Shown here: in pieces, positions 9,962-19,389 of the stretch | Layout: the number at the start of each line of letters is the position of its first letter | How positions within the stretch are numbered: the first letter of the stretch is position 1 | Assembly (NCBI GenBank): GCA_905221455.1 | Contig: CAJNDF010000010.1 | Coordinates: 11,173-75,172, forward strand | Length of the DNA stretch: 64,000 nt | Origin: a bacterium | GTDB lineage: Bacteria; Bacillota; Bacilli; Lactobacillales; Streptococcaceae | Direction of reading: 5' to 3' | Made by a program: the position numbers and the translations under genes | Notes under the pieces: generated by a model | Database searches by the model: none | Told to the model about the DNA's origin: nothing | Seen by the model: only the letters and a program-made list of their open reading frames with translations

Positions 9962-10555
9962 CTAGTCCTGCCAATAGGCTGGTCGTTGTTTTTCATAAGC
10001 AGCAATCAAGTCTTCATACTGCAAAGTAATACCGATATCATCCAAACCATTTAAGAGCTTATGTTTCCATTCGCTATCGATTTCGAAAGTGAATTCTCCA
10101 ACTGGTGAGATGATTTTCTGTTGTTCCAAGTCCACAGTTACCTGATCGGTTGGTTTCAAGTGGGCTAGTTTCTCTCTAACCTCCCTAGGCTGAACAATGG
10201 GCAACATGCCATTATTGAGTTCATTATTGTAATGAATGTCCCCGAAAGATCCTGCAATCACTACCTTAAAACCATAGTCTGCTAAGGCCCAAGCTGCGTG
10301 TTCCCTCGAAGAACCTGCCCCAAAGTTATCCCCTGAAATGAGAATACTGGCTTTACGATATTCAGGTCGGTTAAAGACAAAGTCTGGGTCCTCAGTATAC
10401 TTGTCATCCAGATAACGCCAAGCATACATGAGGTACTTACCAAAGCCTTTCTTATCAATTAACTTGAGAAACTGCTTGGGTAGGATTTGGTCGGTGTCGA
10501 TATTATCATTCATGAGAGGAACGGTCGTTCCTGTATAAACTGTAAATTTCTCCAT
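9962..10555 (-). CDS. leuD: 3-isopropylmalate dehydratase small subunit
   Basis: 197 aa, the swivel-domain partner of LeuC in isomerising 2- to 3-isopropylmalate. Recognisable from [15 protein letters not shown] (~17-31), the substrate loop [17 protein letters not shown] (~74-90) and [11 protein letters not shown]. It begins 9 nt after the leuC stop and ends the leucine biosynthetic set. Confidence 0.95.
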   Translation of the reverse strand: MEKFTVYTGTTVPLMNDNIDTDQILPKQFLKLIDKKGFGKYLMYAWRYLDDKYTEDPDFVFNRPEYRKASILISGDNFGAGSSREHAAWALADYGFKVVIAGSFGDIHYNNELNNGMLPIVQPREVREKLAHLKPTDQVTVDLEQQKIISPVGEFTFEIDSEWKHKLLNGLDDIGITLQYEDLIAAYEKQRPAYWQD

Positions 10556-10564
10556 ATCCTCTCC

Positions 10565-11947
10565 TTACTGGGCTTCTGGCATTTGCCGAACATCTACGAA
10601 GCGCCCTGCGATAGCTGCCGCAGCTGCCATGGCTGGACTACAGAGATGGGTCTTAGCACCAAATCCCTGTCTGTCTTCAAAGTTGCGGTTGCTGGTTGAG
10701 GCGCAGTGGACGCCATCAGGTACCTTGTCCGGATTCATTCCTAGGCACATTGAGCAACCTGGGTCTCGCCACTCAAAGCCAGCATCTAGGAAAACTTTAT
10801 CCAAGCCCAATTTCTCCGCAGCTCGTTTGACAGGACGAGAGCCTGGGACTACGATAGCCGTTAAGTTAGGAGCAATTTTCTTTCCTTTGACAAATCGCGC
10901 AGCCAGCTGTAAGTCGCTGAGACGAGCATTGGTACAAGACCCGATAAAGATATAGCCTAGTTCAATATCCGCTGGCTTTTGACCAGGCTCCAAGTCCATG
11001 TAATTATAAGCGCGCTCATCATTCATATCCTTAATTTCTGGGAATCTACTGTCAAAGTCAACACCCATAGCAGGATTAGTTCCCCAGGTTACCATAGGAG
11101 CCAAGTCAGAGACATCCATCCGGATAACCTTATCATAAACGGCATCCTCATCACTGACAATTGTTTTCCAATCCGCCACAGCCTCTTCGAAATTCTCTGG
11201 AACACACTCGCGTCCCTTGAGATAGTCATAGGTGGTTTGATCTGGATTCATAATTCCCATTTTAGAGCCAAACTCGATGGACATATTGCAGATGGTCATT
11301 CGCTCTTCCATGCTTAGTGCATCAATCGCTTGTCCACGATATTCCACCACATAGCCAACACCACAGGCAACGCCGTACTTGGCAATCAAGGCGAGAATAT
11401 AATCCTTAGAATAAACTCCTTTTTGAGGAACACCAGTGAACTCTACCAGCATTTTCTTGGGTTTAACTTGCCAGAGAGTCTGGGTAGCAAAGACATGCTC
11501 GACCTCGCTGGTCCCAATCCCAAAGGCGATCGCTCCGAAAGCTCCGTGGGTTGCCGTATGGCTATCCCCACAGACGATGAATTTCCCTGGTTGAGTCCGT
11601 CCTGTTTCTGGACCTACCATGTGCACGATTCCCTGTTTTTCAGAACCGTGGGCCGCATGTTCAATCCCAAATTCCTCAACATTCTCAGCTAACTTATCAA
11701 TTTGCGCTTTCGAAATGACATCTCGAATATCGTAGATATTAACCGTTGGGACATTGTGGTCAAAGGTGCCAAATGTCAAGTCTGGTCGTCTCAATCTGCG
11801 TCCTGCGTCTCGCAAACCTTGAAAGGCTTGGGGACTGGTCACCTCGTGGATATAGTGCTGGTCCACATACATGAGTTGGGGTTGCCCCTCTTCTCCTGTG
11901 ATGACATGACGGTCCCATAATTTATCAAAAATCGATTTTCCTGCCAT
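10565..11947 (-). CDS. leuC: 3-isopropylmalate dehydratase large subunit
   Basis: 460 aa, aconitase-family [4Fe-4S] enzyme. Cluster cysteines are visible in [11 protein letters not shown] (~343) and the [10 protein letters not shown] pair (~403-406). [20 protein letters not shown] (~128) is the family signature. It pairs with LeuD downstream. Its start lies 3 nt after the stop of the small DUF1294 gene. Complete, usual length. Confidence 0.95.
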   Translation of the reverse strand: MAGKSIFDKLWDRHVITGEEGQPQLMYVDQHYIHEVTSPQAFQGLRDAGRRLRRPDLTFGTFDHNVPTVNIYDIRDVISKAQIDKLAENVEEFGIEHAAHGSEKQGIVHMVGPETGRTQPGKFIVCGDSHTATHGAFGAIAFGIGTSEVEHVFATQTLWQVKPKKMLVEFTGVPQKGVYSKDYILALIAKYGVACGVGYVVEYRGQAIDALSMEERMTICNMSIEFGSKMGIMNPDQTTYDYLKGRECVPENFEEAVADWKTIVSDEDAVYDKVIRMDVSDLAPMVTWGTNPAMGVDFDSRFPEIKDMNDERAYNYMDLEPGQKPADIELGYIFIGSCTNARLSDLQLAARFVKGKKIAPNLTAIVVPGSRPVKRAAEKLGLDKVFLDAGFEWRDPGCSMCLGMNPDKVPDGVHCASTSNRNFEDRQGFGAKTHLCSPAMAAAAAIAGRFVDVRQMPEAQ

Positions 11948-11950
11948 CCA

Positions 11951-12220
11951 TTACCTCCAAATAAAATATAAGGCTACTAGTGTAGTTATCATCCCGAGAA
12001 ACCAAACCGTCTTAAAGTACCATTTTCTAGTCTTGTGGTGAAAAATGATTCCTGCTAGCCAGGCACCAAAACCACCACAAGTAAAGGTTAAAATGAGTAA
12101 GATTTTCTCAGGGATGCGCCAAGCTCTTCTCCTGGCCTTAGATTTGTCAATACCATAAATCAAGAAAACCATGACATTCCAAATCAAAAGAACTAGAGTA
12201 ATTTTTTCGTCTAACTTCAT
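11951..12220 (-). CDS. DUF1294 small membrane protein inside the leu operon
   Basis: 89 aa with three hydrophobic segments (~7-24, ~40-60, ~68-88) separated by basic stretches (KSKARRRAWRIPEK, HHKTRKWYFK), matching the DUF1294 family of small membrane proteins with no assigned role. Its start overlaps the leuB stop by 4 nt and it stops 3 nt before leuC, so it is translated as part of the leucine operon. A link to leucine metabolism is suggested only by position. Confidence 0.75.
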   Translation of the reverse strand: MKLDEKITLVLLIWNVMVFLIYGIDKSKARRRAWRIPEKILLILTFTCGGFGAWLAGIIFHHKTRKWYFKTVWFLGMITTLVALYFIWR

Positions 12221-13254
12221 AACCTTGCAATAATAGCTTCTGTCATTTCCTTGGTCGAAGCCTGTCCACCTATATCTCTTGTTAAAATACCAGCCGCTAA
12301 ACTTACCTCAACAGCACGCTCGATACGTTCCGCATCCTCATAACGTCCAAAACTGTCTCTCAACATCATGGCAACTGATAAAATCATGGAAATAGGATTG
12401 GCAATTCCTTGACCTGCAATATCAGGAGCTGAACCGTGAATGGGCTCATAGAGACTTGGACCCTTTTCAGAATGACTGGCTGATGGCATAACTCCAAGGG
12501 TGCCTGATAAAACGCTTGATTCATCAGATAAGATATCTCCGAAAAGATTCTCCGTCACGATGACATCGAACTTGGCAGGATTGGTAATCATGAGCATGGC
12601 AGCTGAGTCTACCAGCTGGTTTTCCAAGGTTACATCTGGGAAATCCTGCGCGACTTCCTCAGCCACTTTCCGCCAGAGTTTTGATGTCGCTAGAACATTT
12701 TGCTTATCGATACTAGTAACGATTTTTCTGCGATTTCTTGCAATTTCAAAGGCTTTGCGAATAATCCGTTCTACTTCCTCATAGCTATAGTCGTTGATAT
12801 CACGCGCTTTTCGCTCTTCAAGGATATGGTCCCCAAAGTAGATACCACCTGTCAACTCACGCACAACTACAAAATCTACACCAGCAATTCGTTCTGGTTT
12901 GAGTGGTGACAAATGTTTGAGACTATCAAAGATTTTTACAGGCCGAATATTAGCGTAAAGATTGAGTTCCTTACGGAGAGCCAGCAGGCCTTGTTCAGGG
13001 CGAACCACTGCTCCATCATACTGAGGACTACCGATAGCTGCTAGGAGGATAGCATCTGCTTCCCTACTTGCCTTGAGGGTTTCATCAGGTAAAGGATGCC
13101 CTGCAGCATCAATACCTGCACCTCCGAAGGGTCTTCTATCAATCTCATAGTCAAAACCTGTTTTTTCAGCTAGAGCCTCCAGAACCTCTAAACCAGCCTC
13201 CATGATTTCTGGACCGATTCCGTCCCCTGCTAGAGCTACTATTTTCTTTGTCAT
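12217..13254 (-). CDS. leuB: 3-isopropylmalate dehydrogenase
   Basis: 345 aa, NAD-dependent oxidative decarboxylase giving 2-oxoisocaproate. N-terminal ALAGDGIGPEIMEAGLEVL, the substrate-binding VRELTGGIYFG (~132), the metal-binding aspartates in VDSAAM and ENLFGDILSDESS (~236-248), and EPIHGSAPDIAG (~271). Start lies 11 nt after leuA. Confidence 0.95.
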   Translation of the reverse strand: MTKKIVALAGDGIGPEIMEAGLEVLEALAEKTGFDYEIDRRPFGGAGIDAAGHPLPDETLKASREADAILLAAIGSPQYDGAVVRPEQGLLALRKELNLYANIRPVKIFDSLKHLSPLKPERIAGVDFVVVRELTGGIYFGDHILEERKARDINDYSYEEVERIIRKAFEIARNRRKIVTSIDKQNVLATSKLWRKVAEEVAQDFPDVTLENQLVDSAAMLMITNPAKFDVIVTENLFGDILSDESSVLSGTLGVMPSASHSEKGPSLYEPIHGSAPDIAGQGIANPISMILSVAMMLRDSFGRYEDAERIERAVEVSLAAGILTRDIGGQASTKEMTEAIIARL

Positions 13255-13265
13255 AGCATTCTCCT

Positions 13266-14828
13266 TTACACACTAGGCATATCGCGATAGGAAACGCTGC
13301 GTCCCATCTCACCTGCATTCTCTTTTTGAACAAAGGTATTAGCATTGATGTAGGCAATAGCCGAAGCCTTCAGCACATCGAAATCAAGCCCTGCTGCATT
13401 AAAGATGGTTTCTGTATCTCTGTTTTCAACAGTGACCAAGACCCGAGCCTGGGCATCAATTCCATCTGTCACAGCATCAATGGTATAGGACACCAAGCGG
13501 ACGGATTGATTAAAGAACTTGTCGATAGCATTAAAGATTGCTTCAACAGAACCTTGCCCTGTCGCATTAAATTCGACCTTCTCACCATCCATATTGGCTA
13601 GGCTAACAAGCGCTTCAATGTCATTGTCTGCATGAGTTTGAAGTTGTAAATCATCAAAATGGAATCCTTCTGGATTTTCAACCATGGTTCCAGCTACCAG
13701 CGCACGAATATCTGCATCTGTGATTTCTTGTTTCTTATCGGCCAGTGCCTTGAACTTAGCAAAGAGTGGTTTGATATCTTCTTCTGTATAATCTAGGGCC
13801 AGTTCTCTTAGTTTCTCAACAAAAGCATGGCGACCAGACAATTTACCAAGCGGAAGACTATTGCTCTTAACACCAACCAATTCAGGAGTGATAATTTCAT
13901 AAGTAAGAGGATTTTTAAGGACTCCGTCTTGGTGAATACCAGATTCGTGAGAGAAGGCATTGCCACCAACCACAGCCTTGTTTTTAGGAACTGGAATTCC
14001 TGAGAAGCGAGAAACCATTTCTGACGTATTGATGGTTTCGTTTAAGACAATACTGGTTTCTGCTTGGTAGTAATCTTGGCGAATATTGAGGGCAACTGCA
14101 ATTTCTTCCAAAGCAGCATTTCCAGCTCGCTCCCCAATACCGTTGATAGTTCCTTCAACACGTCCTGCACCATTCTTGACAGCAGCAAGGCTATTTGCCA
14201 CTGCAATTCCAAGGTCATCGTGACAGTGAGGCGAATAGATAATCTGACGATCCGTCTTAACATTCTCAATTAGGTGTTTGAAAATGGCGCCGTATTCCTC
14301 TGGCGTGGTAAATCCAACCGTATCAGGAATATTGATATAAGACGCCCCCGCATCAACCGCTGTTTGAACAACTTGCAAGAGGAAATCCAACTCTGTTCTA
14401 GTTGCATCTTCTGGAGAGAATTCAACCACTTCAAACTTAGAACGGGCATAAGAAACATGCTCCTTAATAGCTTCCAAAATCTCTTCCTTGCTCTTATTGA
14501 GCTTATACTTGCGGTGAATGGGACTGGTAGCAATAAAAACGTGAACTTGTGGATACTTGGCGTCCTTGAGGGCCTCGTAGCAAGCATCAATATCAGACTT
14601 GACAGAGCGGGCCAAACCAGTCACCGCTGTTTTCTTCAAGACCTTAGCAATCTCCTGCACTGCCGTAAATGAGTCTGGACTAGCCGCTGGAAAACCAGCT
14701 TCAATTGCTGAAATTCCCCATTTCTCCAGCTGTCTTGCAATAGCAATTTTTTCCTTAATTGAAAAGTTAACACCCGGCGTCTGCTCTCCATCCCGAAGGC
14801 TGGTATCTAGAAATTCAACTGTTCTCAT
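13266..14828 (-). CDS. leuA: 2-isopropylmalate synthase
   Basis: 520 aa. Condenses acetyl-CoA with 2-oxoisovalerate, the first committed step to leucine. The N-terminal HMGL TIM barrel has LDTSLRDGEQTPGVNFS (~7-23), the HCHDDLGIAVANSLA metal site (~202) and GIGERAGNAALEE. The C-terminal ~130 residues form the LeuA allosteric (leucine-binding) domain. First structural gene of the operon, directly behind the attenuator. Confidence 0.96.
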   Translation of the reverse strand: MRTVEFLDTSLRDGEQTPGVNFSIKEKIAIARQLEKWGISAIEAGFPAASPDSFTAVQEIAKVLKKTAVTGLARSVKSDIDACYEALKDAKYPQVHVFIATSPIHRKYKLNKSKEEILEAIKEHVSYARSKFEVVEFSPEDATRTELDFLLQVVQTAVDAGASYINIPDTVGFTTPEEYGAIFKHLIENVKTDRQIIYSPHCHDDLGIAVANSLAAVKNGAGRVEGTINGIGERAGNAALEEIAVALNIRQDYYQAETSIVLNETINTSEMVSRFSGIPVPKNKAVVGGNAFSHESGIHQDGVLKNPLTYEIITPELVGVKSNSLPLGKLSGRHAFVEKLRELALDYTEEDIKPLFAKFKALADKKQEITDADIRALVAGTMVENPEGFHFDDLQLQTHADNDIEALVSLANMDGEKVEFNATGQGSVEAIFNAIDKFFNQSVRLVSYTIDAVTDGIDAQARVLVTVENRDTETIFNAAGLDFDVLKASAIAYINANTFVQKENAGEMGRSVSYRDMPSV

Positions 14829-14857
14829 AAGATTTCCCCTTTTCCAAATGTGGTTTT

Positions 14858-14948
14858 TAAAAAAACATCTCGCTTAGAAGTCCAAGCGAGATGTTGATTC
14901 ACTCCCGCTTGGTAAGCCAAACAGGACTAATGCTTTTTGCACTAGCCC
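14858..14948 (-). promoter_or_regulatory. leu operon transcription attenuator
   Basis: Read on the minus strand, four mutually exclusive pairings are visible. Segment 1 GGGCTAGTGC (14939-14948) pairs with 2 GCATTAGTCC (14924-14933). CCTGTTTGG (14917-14925) pairs with 3 CCAAGCGGG (14904-14912). CCAAGCG of 3 pairs with CGCTTGG of the next segment as antiterminator. The terminator stem ACATCTCGCTT/AAGCGAGATGT (14865-14894) is followed by eight T. Segment 1 overlaps the leader-peptide stop codon. This is the classical arrangement for ribosome-stalling control. Confidence 0.82.
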
Positions 14949-14995
14949 GAGTACCTCAACAACAAAGCAAATTGATTAAACTTAGCTGTTTTCAT
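14942..14995 (-). CDS. leuL: leucine operon leader peptide
   Basis: A 17-codon ORF, MKTAKFNQFALLLRYSG, preceded by AAGGAGA at good spacing. It holds three consecutive leucine codons (TTG TTG TTG) just before the segment that folds into the attenuator, and its stop lies inside segment 1. A ribosome short of Leu-tRNA would pause on the Leu run and favour the antiterminator. The peptide is regulatory and probably has no other role. Confidence 0.85.
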   Translation of the reverse strand: MKTAKFNQFALLLRYSG

Positions 14996-15031
14996 GTTTG
15001 ACTTTCTCCTTCGTTTGATATCTTGTTTAGT

Positions 15032-15060
15032 ATTTTAGCATAGGCAAAAGCACTTGTCAA
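15032..15060 (-). promoter_or_regulatory. leu operon promoter
   Basis: TTGACA (15055-15060), 17-nt spacer ending in TGC, TAAAAT (15032-15037) on the minus strand. A near-consensus promoter with an extended -10. Confidence 0.88.
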
Positions 15061-15072
15061 GAAAAAATCCAA

Positions 15073-15087
15073 TATTTTCTGAAAATT
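15073..15087. promoter_or_regulatory. CodY box upstream of the leu promoter
   Basis: TATTTTCTGAAAATT matches the CodY consensus AATTTTCWGAAAATT at 14 of 15 positions and is a near palindrome 12 bp upstream of the -35. CodY responds to branched-chain amino acids, giving a second leucine input above the attenuator. Confidence 0.65.
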
Positions 15088-15142
15088 TCTTCAGTATAGA
15101 ATATTTCGCTAATTGAAAGTTCTTGAAAATCCTTGAAATATT

Positions 15143-15799
15143 TCATTTTTTAGAGGTTAAGCTCCAACTTTTTTCTATCAATTCCAGGACCATTTCATCT
15201 GACAAAGTATCATCAAAAGCCACACTAATCCAGTAGCGTTTGTTCATATGAAAGGCTGGGTAAATTCCCTTTTCTGAAAGTAAGGCCGCTACTTGGTCGT
15301 GTTTGAGGTTCACTGCTTCGACTAGCCCTTCTCTACCCTTTTCCAGTTTATTCCAAGAAATTTTCATCAAAACAGCATACCACTTTTTATTGCCTTCGTG
15401 TCTTAACACTGCCGTATCAGGCGATTTCTCCCACAAATACTCCAATTGATTACCATACTTTTCCTGAACTTGAGTCATGATTCGTTTAGTCTGAGGACAG
15501 ATAAAATCCTGCACCTCAAAACAAGCCTTCTGAATTTGGTAAAGAATCTCCAAACAAGCCTCACGGACACTTGCAATAAAACTTCCTCTCATACTTTCCA
15601 TATGGACTTGAGGATATAGGTCACCCGTTTCCTGATCAAAGACCTGAAAATTCACATTATCAGTAGTGATGGAGACTGTCATGACAAAGTCACCCTGCAA
15701 AATCTGGCAACTATAAGTCCAGACTTCTCCATTTTCTACAAAACCATAGGCACGAGCCTTTTCTTGATTAAACTGATAGGATTTAAAAATTTCAAACAT
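15143..15799 (-). CDS. MmcQ/YjbR-like protein
   Basis: 218 aa. The C-terminal half (~110-218) has the YjbR/DUF419 pattern: YLWEKSPDTAVLRHEGNKKWYAVLMKI, then a basic/aromatic HMNKRYWISVAFDD segment. This fold was proposed as DNA-binding-like but has no settled function. The N-terminal half is family-specific and unassigned. It stands alone between the leu promoter region and cutC, both on the same strand. Confidence 0.7.
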   Translation of the reverse strand: MFEIFKSYQFNQEKARAYGFVENGEVWTYSCQILQGDFVMTVSITTDNVNFQVFDQETGDLYPQVHMESMRGSFIASVREACLEILYQIQKACFEVQDFICPQTKRIMTQVQEKYGNQLEYLWEKSPDTAVLRHEGNKKWYAVLMKISWNKLEKGREGLVEAVNLKHDQVAALLSEKGIYPAFHMNKRYWISVAFDDTLSDEMVLELIEKSWSLTSKK

Positions 15800-15842
15800 A
15801 AGTGAAAACTGCTACCCAAAGCTAGCAGTTCCTTTCTATTTT

Positions 15843-16475
15843 TTAAAAGACAACCTTGGTTCCATGCAATTGTGTCACGCCCAACTGGTCGATAAAGGTT
15901 TGACGGTTGTCCAAGTCAATCCCCCCACCTGGTAGAATTTCAATTTTACCTTTAGCATGTTCCAAAATTCTGTGATAGTGAGCAAAACGTTTGTCTAGCG
16001 AGTCGCCAGATACTCCAGCACGAGTTAAGATACGGGCGACACCAGCTTGGCTGAGCCAGTCAATTGCCTCCAACTGGTCTTCATCACTCAATTCATCAAA
16101 GGCCATGTGAAAGACAATTTCCATTCCTTTTGATGCAGCAATTAACTTTTCAAGATTAGCTTTATCCAACTTTTTATCAGCAGTTAAAGCACCAAATACA
16201 ACCCCTTGACTTCCAGCCTGAGCAGTCAAACGAATATCTTCTAGCATGATAGCAATTTCTAGTTCATTATAGACAAAATCGCCACCACGTGGACGAATCA
16301 TGGTCATAATAGTCGTTTCATAGTTAGCAGCCAGTTCAACAGCTGCCTTGGTGACTCCATAGCTTGGTGTTGTTCCTCCCACTGCTAGATTATCACAAAG
16401 TTCGATTCGGCGAGCTCCAGCCTGCATCGCTTTTTCAAGCAAGGTCACATTTTCAGCACAAAATTCGTAAATCAT
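15843..16475 (-). CDS. cutC: CutC family protein
   Basis: 210 aa, single TIM-barrel protein. EFCAENVTLLEKAMQAGARRIELCDNLAVGGTTPSYG at the N-terminus (~3-40), MIRPRGGDF (~59) and the closing LPGGGID/LHGTKVVF are CutC hallmarks. It is linked to copper homeostasis in some bacteria, but its enzymatic role is unresolved. Full length, upstream RBS AAGGAGAA. No copper operator is seen nearby. Confidence 0.88.
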   Translation of the reverse strand: MIYEFCAENVTLLEKAMQAGARRIELCDNLAVGGTTPSYGVTKAAVELAANYETTIMTMIRPRGGDFVYNELEIAIMLEDIRLTAQAGSQGVVFGALTADKKLDKANLEKLIAASKGMEIVFHMAFDELSDEDQLEAIDWLSQAGVARILTRAGVSGDSLDKRFAHYHRILEHAKGKIEILPGGGIDLDNRQTFIDQLGVTQLHGTKVVF

Positions 16476-16568
16476 TTGATTCTCCTTGATGTTTTCTTTA
16501 AATTTATTATATCATATTATTTTAAATATACTTTCATTTTTATCAAGGCAAATAACTACTATTTTTAT

Positions 16569-16928
16569 CTATTCTTTGTCAGGAATGACTTTAAAGAGAT
16601 AGTAGGTGATAAAGATAGTCAAGGCTCCCAGACCGATTTTGACTGGCAAAAGAGGGGCAAAATAAATAGAAATCCCCATCAAGATGTAGATAGATACGAT
16701 GATTTTTTTCTTACGTTCACGCGCAATAGACTTAGTCTCGCGAAAATCAGCTACATATGCTTGATAGAGCTTGGTATGATAAAGCCAATCTTCGAAGCGC
16801 TTGGAACTTCTGGAGAAACAAGCAATAGACAACAAAAGGAAAGGCGTTGTGGGCAACAAGGGCAAGACAACCCCAACAATAGCCAAGGCCAGTGATAAAA
16901 AACCAATAATAAGATAAATAATACGCAT
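16569..16928 (-). CDS. DUF454 (YbaN-like) membrane protein
   Basis: 119 aa. Two N-terminal hydrophobic segments surround the family motif GVVLPLLPTTPFLLLSIACFSRSS, then YHTKLYQAYVADF, and two further membrane segments near the C-terminus (~72-112). The architecture fits DUF454/YbaN inner-membrane proteins of unknown function. Monocistronic between cutC and topA. Confidence 0.75.
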   Translation of the reverse strand: MRIIYLIIGFLSLALAIVGVVLPLLPTTPFLLLSIACFSRSSKRFEDWLYHTKLYQAYVADFRETKSIARERKKKIIVSIYILMGISIYFAPLLPVKIGLGALTIFITYYLFKVIPDKE

Positions 16929-16998
16929 AACTACTCCTAATTAAAATAATCTTCTTCTAGTTTCGCATACAATGATGAATTTTGTCAAGCTTCAACTA

Positions 16999-17032
16999 AA
17001 AAGAGCCTGAAATTCACTTTCAGGACTCTCCT
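16999..17032 (-). terminator. topA terminator
   Basis: GAGTCCTGAAA / TTTCAGGCTC stem around a short loop, followed by five T on the minus strand, directly after the topA stop. Confidence 0.8.
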
Positions 17033-17033
17033 C

Positions 17034-19121
17034 TTATTTAATCTTTTCTTCCTCGTAGTCACCCTTGCCACAAACAACCTGCTTGCCACCACCACGGACT
17101 TTTTTCTCCATGAGGAAGTTACCACATTTTGGACAGTCACGACCAACAGGCTTGTCCCAAGAGGTAAATTCACATTCTGGATAGCGATTGCAACCATAGA
17201 AAAGACGATTACGTTTGGTTTTACGCTCAATGATTTGTCCCTGATGACAACTTGGACACTCAACACCAATCTCTTTCACGATTGCTTGGGTATGACGGCA
17301 ATCTGGGAAATTACTACAAGCGTAGAACTTACCAAAACGACCAAGTTTAATGACCATTGGACTGCCACACACTTCACAATCAAATCCAGCTGGTTCATCC
17401 TTGATTTGGATTTTCTCCATTTCTTCTTCAGCCTTGGCCACTTCTTTAGAGAATGGTTTGTAAAAGGCATCAATAACACGTTGCCACTGCTCTTTTCCAA
17501 CTTCGACATCATCCAGTTTGCCTTCCATTTCAGCTGTAAAGGTCACGTTTACGATATCTGGGAAATATTCAACAATGAGCTTGTTAACAATTTCTCCCAA
17601 CTCTGTCGGTTCAAAACGTTTGGCTGCAAGGCGAACATAATAACGTTTCTGAATAGTTTCAATGGTTGGTGCATAGGTTGACGGACGGCCAACCCCATTT
17701 TCCTCCAAGGTCTTGATTAGTGTTGCTTCAGAATAGCGAGCAGGCGGTTGAGTGAAATGTTGCTCTGGTTTGCTATTGACCTGTTTGACCACATCTCCAA
17801 CAGCCATATCTGGTAACATCTTATTCTTGTCAGAATCATTATAAATGGCAAGATAACCATCAAACTTAACCTGACTACCATTGGCAGCAAATTGAACCCC
17901 ATTTTGAGACAATTTAACGGCCATGGTATCAAAGACAGCAGCTGTCATCTGGCTCGCCACAAAACGATTCCAGATAAGAGTATAAAGTTTGAGCTGATCC
18001 TTGTCCAGATACTTAGCAATACTTTCAGGTGTATTAAAAACACTAGACGGGCGAATTGCCTCGTGGGCATCCTGAGCACCTGAAGCGTTTTTGACCTTGC
18101 TACCATGCTTAGAATACTTGCTACCAAAACGGTCTGTAATAAAACTTGCTGCTTCGTTCTGTGCCACTGGACTGATACGAGTCGAATCGGTACGCATGTA
18201 GGTAATCAAACCTTGAACACCAGAACCGATATTAATCCCTTCATAAAGCTGTTGCGCAACCATCATGGTCTTTCGAGTACGGAAATTGATTTTATTAGCC
18301 GCATCCATCTGCATAGATGAAGTGGTATAAGGTAAAGGAGCATTGCGTTTGCGCTCTTTCTTATCTACCTGATCCACTGAAAAATCTTTGCTAGTCAGAC
18401 GAGACAAGACTTCCTTAACCTCATCATTACTAGTCAGTTTCAGCTTTTTACCATCTACTCCATAAAAGGAAGCCTGGAATTGCTTGGTTCCTTTTTTAAA
18501 GACAGCATCAATTGTCCAGTATTCTTCTGGTTGGAAGGCATTGATTTCATTCTCACGGTCAATGATGAGTTTAAGGGCAATGGACTGTACGCGCCCTGCT
18601 GATAAACCCTTCTTGACCTTTTTCCACAAAATAGGCGAAATCGAATACCCTACCAAGCGGTCCAAGACACGACGAGCCTGTTGGGCATCGACCAAGTCCA
18701 TATCAATCTTGCGTGGCTCTTTGAAAGCATTTTTGACTGCATCCTTGGTGATTTCATTGAAGACCACACGGTTGGCATCATTTTCATCCAAGTTGAGAAT
18801 ATGAGCCAAATGCCAAGAAATCGCTTCTCCTTCACGGTCCGGGTCACTCGCCAGAAAGACTTTATTAGCTTTTTTAGCTTCTTTTTTCAAGTCATTGATG
18901 AGGGGACCTTTTCCTCGGATATTGATATATTGCGGTTCATAATTATTTTCAATATCAACGGACATACTGGATTTCTTCAAATCACGGATATGCCCGACAC
19001 TGGCTAAAACTTTGTAGTTTCTGCCTAGATATTTCTCAATCGTTTTCGCCTTAGCAGGCGACTCCACGATGACTAGATTTTTTTTAACTGTTGATTTTTT
19101 CTTTTTTGTTGCCGTAGCCAC
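17034..19121 (-). CDS. topA: DNA topoisomerase I
   Basis: 695 aa from a GTG start at 19121. An in-frame TTG 18 nt further upstream exists, but the AAAGG ribosome site is correctly spaced only for the GTG. The Toprim domain begins [19 protein letters not shown] with DPDREGEA (~106), the active-site tyrosine lies in [14 protein letters not shown] (~305), and three C4 zinc ribbons close the protein (CEVCGSP...CSNFPDC, CPSCHQG...CNRYPEC, CPKCGNF...). It relaxes negative supercoils. A lysine-rich N-terminal tail precedes Toprim. Confidence 0.95.
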   Translation of the reverse strand: MATATKKKKSTVKKNLVIVESPAKAKTIEKYLGRNYKVLASVGHIRDLKKSSMSVDIENNYEPQYINIRGKGPLINDLKKEAKKANKVFLASDPDREGEAISWHLAHILNLDENDANRVVFNEITKDAVKNAFKEPRKIDMDLVDAQQARRVLDRLVGYSISPILWKKVKKGLSAGRVQSIALKLIIDRENEINAFQPEEYWTIDAVFKKGTKQFQASFYGVDGKKLKLTSNDEVKEVLSRLTSKDFSVDQVDKKERKRNAPLPYTTSSMQMDAANKINFRTRKTMMVAQQLYEGINIGSGVQGLITYMRTDSTRISPVAQNEAASFITDRFGSKYSKHGSKVKNASGAQDAHEAIRPSSVFNTPESIAKYLDKDQLKLYTLIWNRFVASQMTAAVFDTMAVKLSQNGVQFAANGSQVKFDGYLAIYNDSDKNKMLPDMAVGDVVKQVNSKPEQHFTQPPARYSEATLIKTLEENGVGRPSTYAPTIETIQKRYYVRLAAKRFEPTELGEIVNKLIVEYFPDIVNVTFTAEMEGKLDDVEVGKEQWQRVIDAFYKPFSKEVAKAEEEMEKIQIKDEPAGFDCEVCGSPMVIKLGRFGKFYACSNFPDCRHTQAIVKEIGVECPSCHQGQIIERKTKRNRLFYGCNRYPECEFTSWDKPVGRDCPKCGNFLMEKKVRGGGKQVVCGKGDYEEEKIK

Positions 19122-19156
19122 AGTATCACACCTTTTCAAAGTAATAAACTTTATAA

Positions 19157-19185
19157 AGTGTAAACCATTTTGCCATAACTGTCAA
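19157..19185 (-). promoter_or_regulatory. topA promoter
   Basis: TTGACA (19180-19185), 17-nt spacer, TACACT (19157-19162) on the minus strand, about 30 nt upstream of the GTG. Confidence 0.8.
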
Positions 19186-19238
19186 GACTTAGCTACTATA
19201 ATAGAAGAAAAGTTTGTCTAGTAAGCGGACTTTCTTCT

Positions 19239-19389
19239 TATACTCAATGAAAATCAAAGAGCAAACTAGGAAGCTAGCCGCAGGCTGCTCAAAACACTGT
19301 TTTGAGGTTGTAGATAAGACTGGCGAAGTCAGTCACATATATACGGCAAGGTGAAGCTGACGTGGTTTGAAGAGATTTTCGAAGAGTAT
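19239..19389 (-). repeat. BOX element, A-B-C form
   Basis: 151 bp. The minus strand opens with TACTCTTCGAAAATCTCTTC and ACCACGTCAGCTTCACCTTG (boxA). A boxB unit with CTGACTTCGCCAGTC and CCTCAAAACA-GTGTTTTGAG follows, then boxC with CTGCGGCTAGCTTCCTAG and TTTGATTTTCATTGAGTATA. It lies between topA and dprA. Its boxA edge supplies the last bases of the dprA stop codon. Confidence 0.9.

Noticed and set aside
14858..14995. T-box riboswitch upstream of leuA
   Set aside because: No AGGGUGGNACCGCG-type T-box sequence. A leader peptide with Leu codons and attenuator pairings explain the region.
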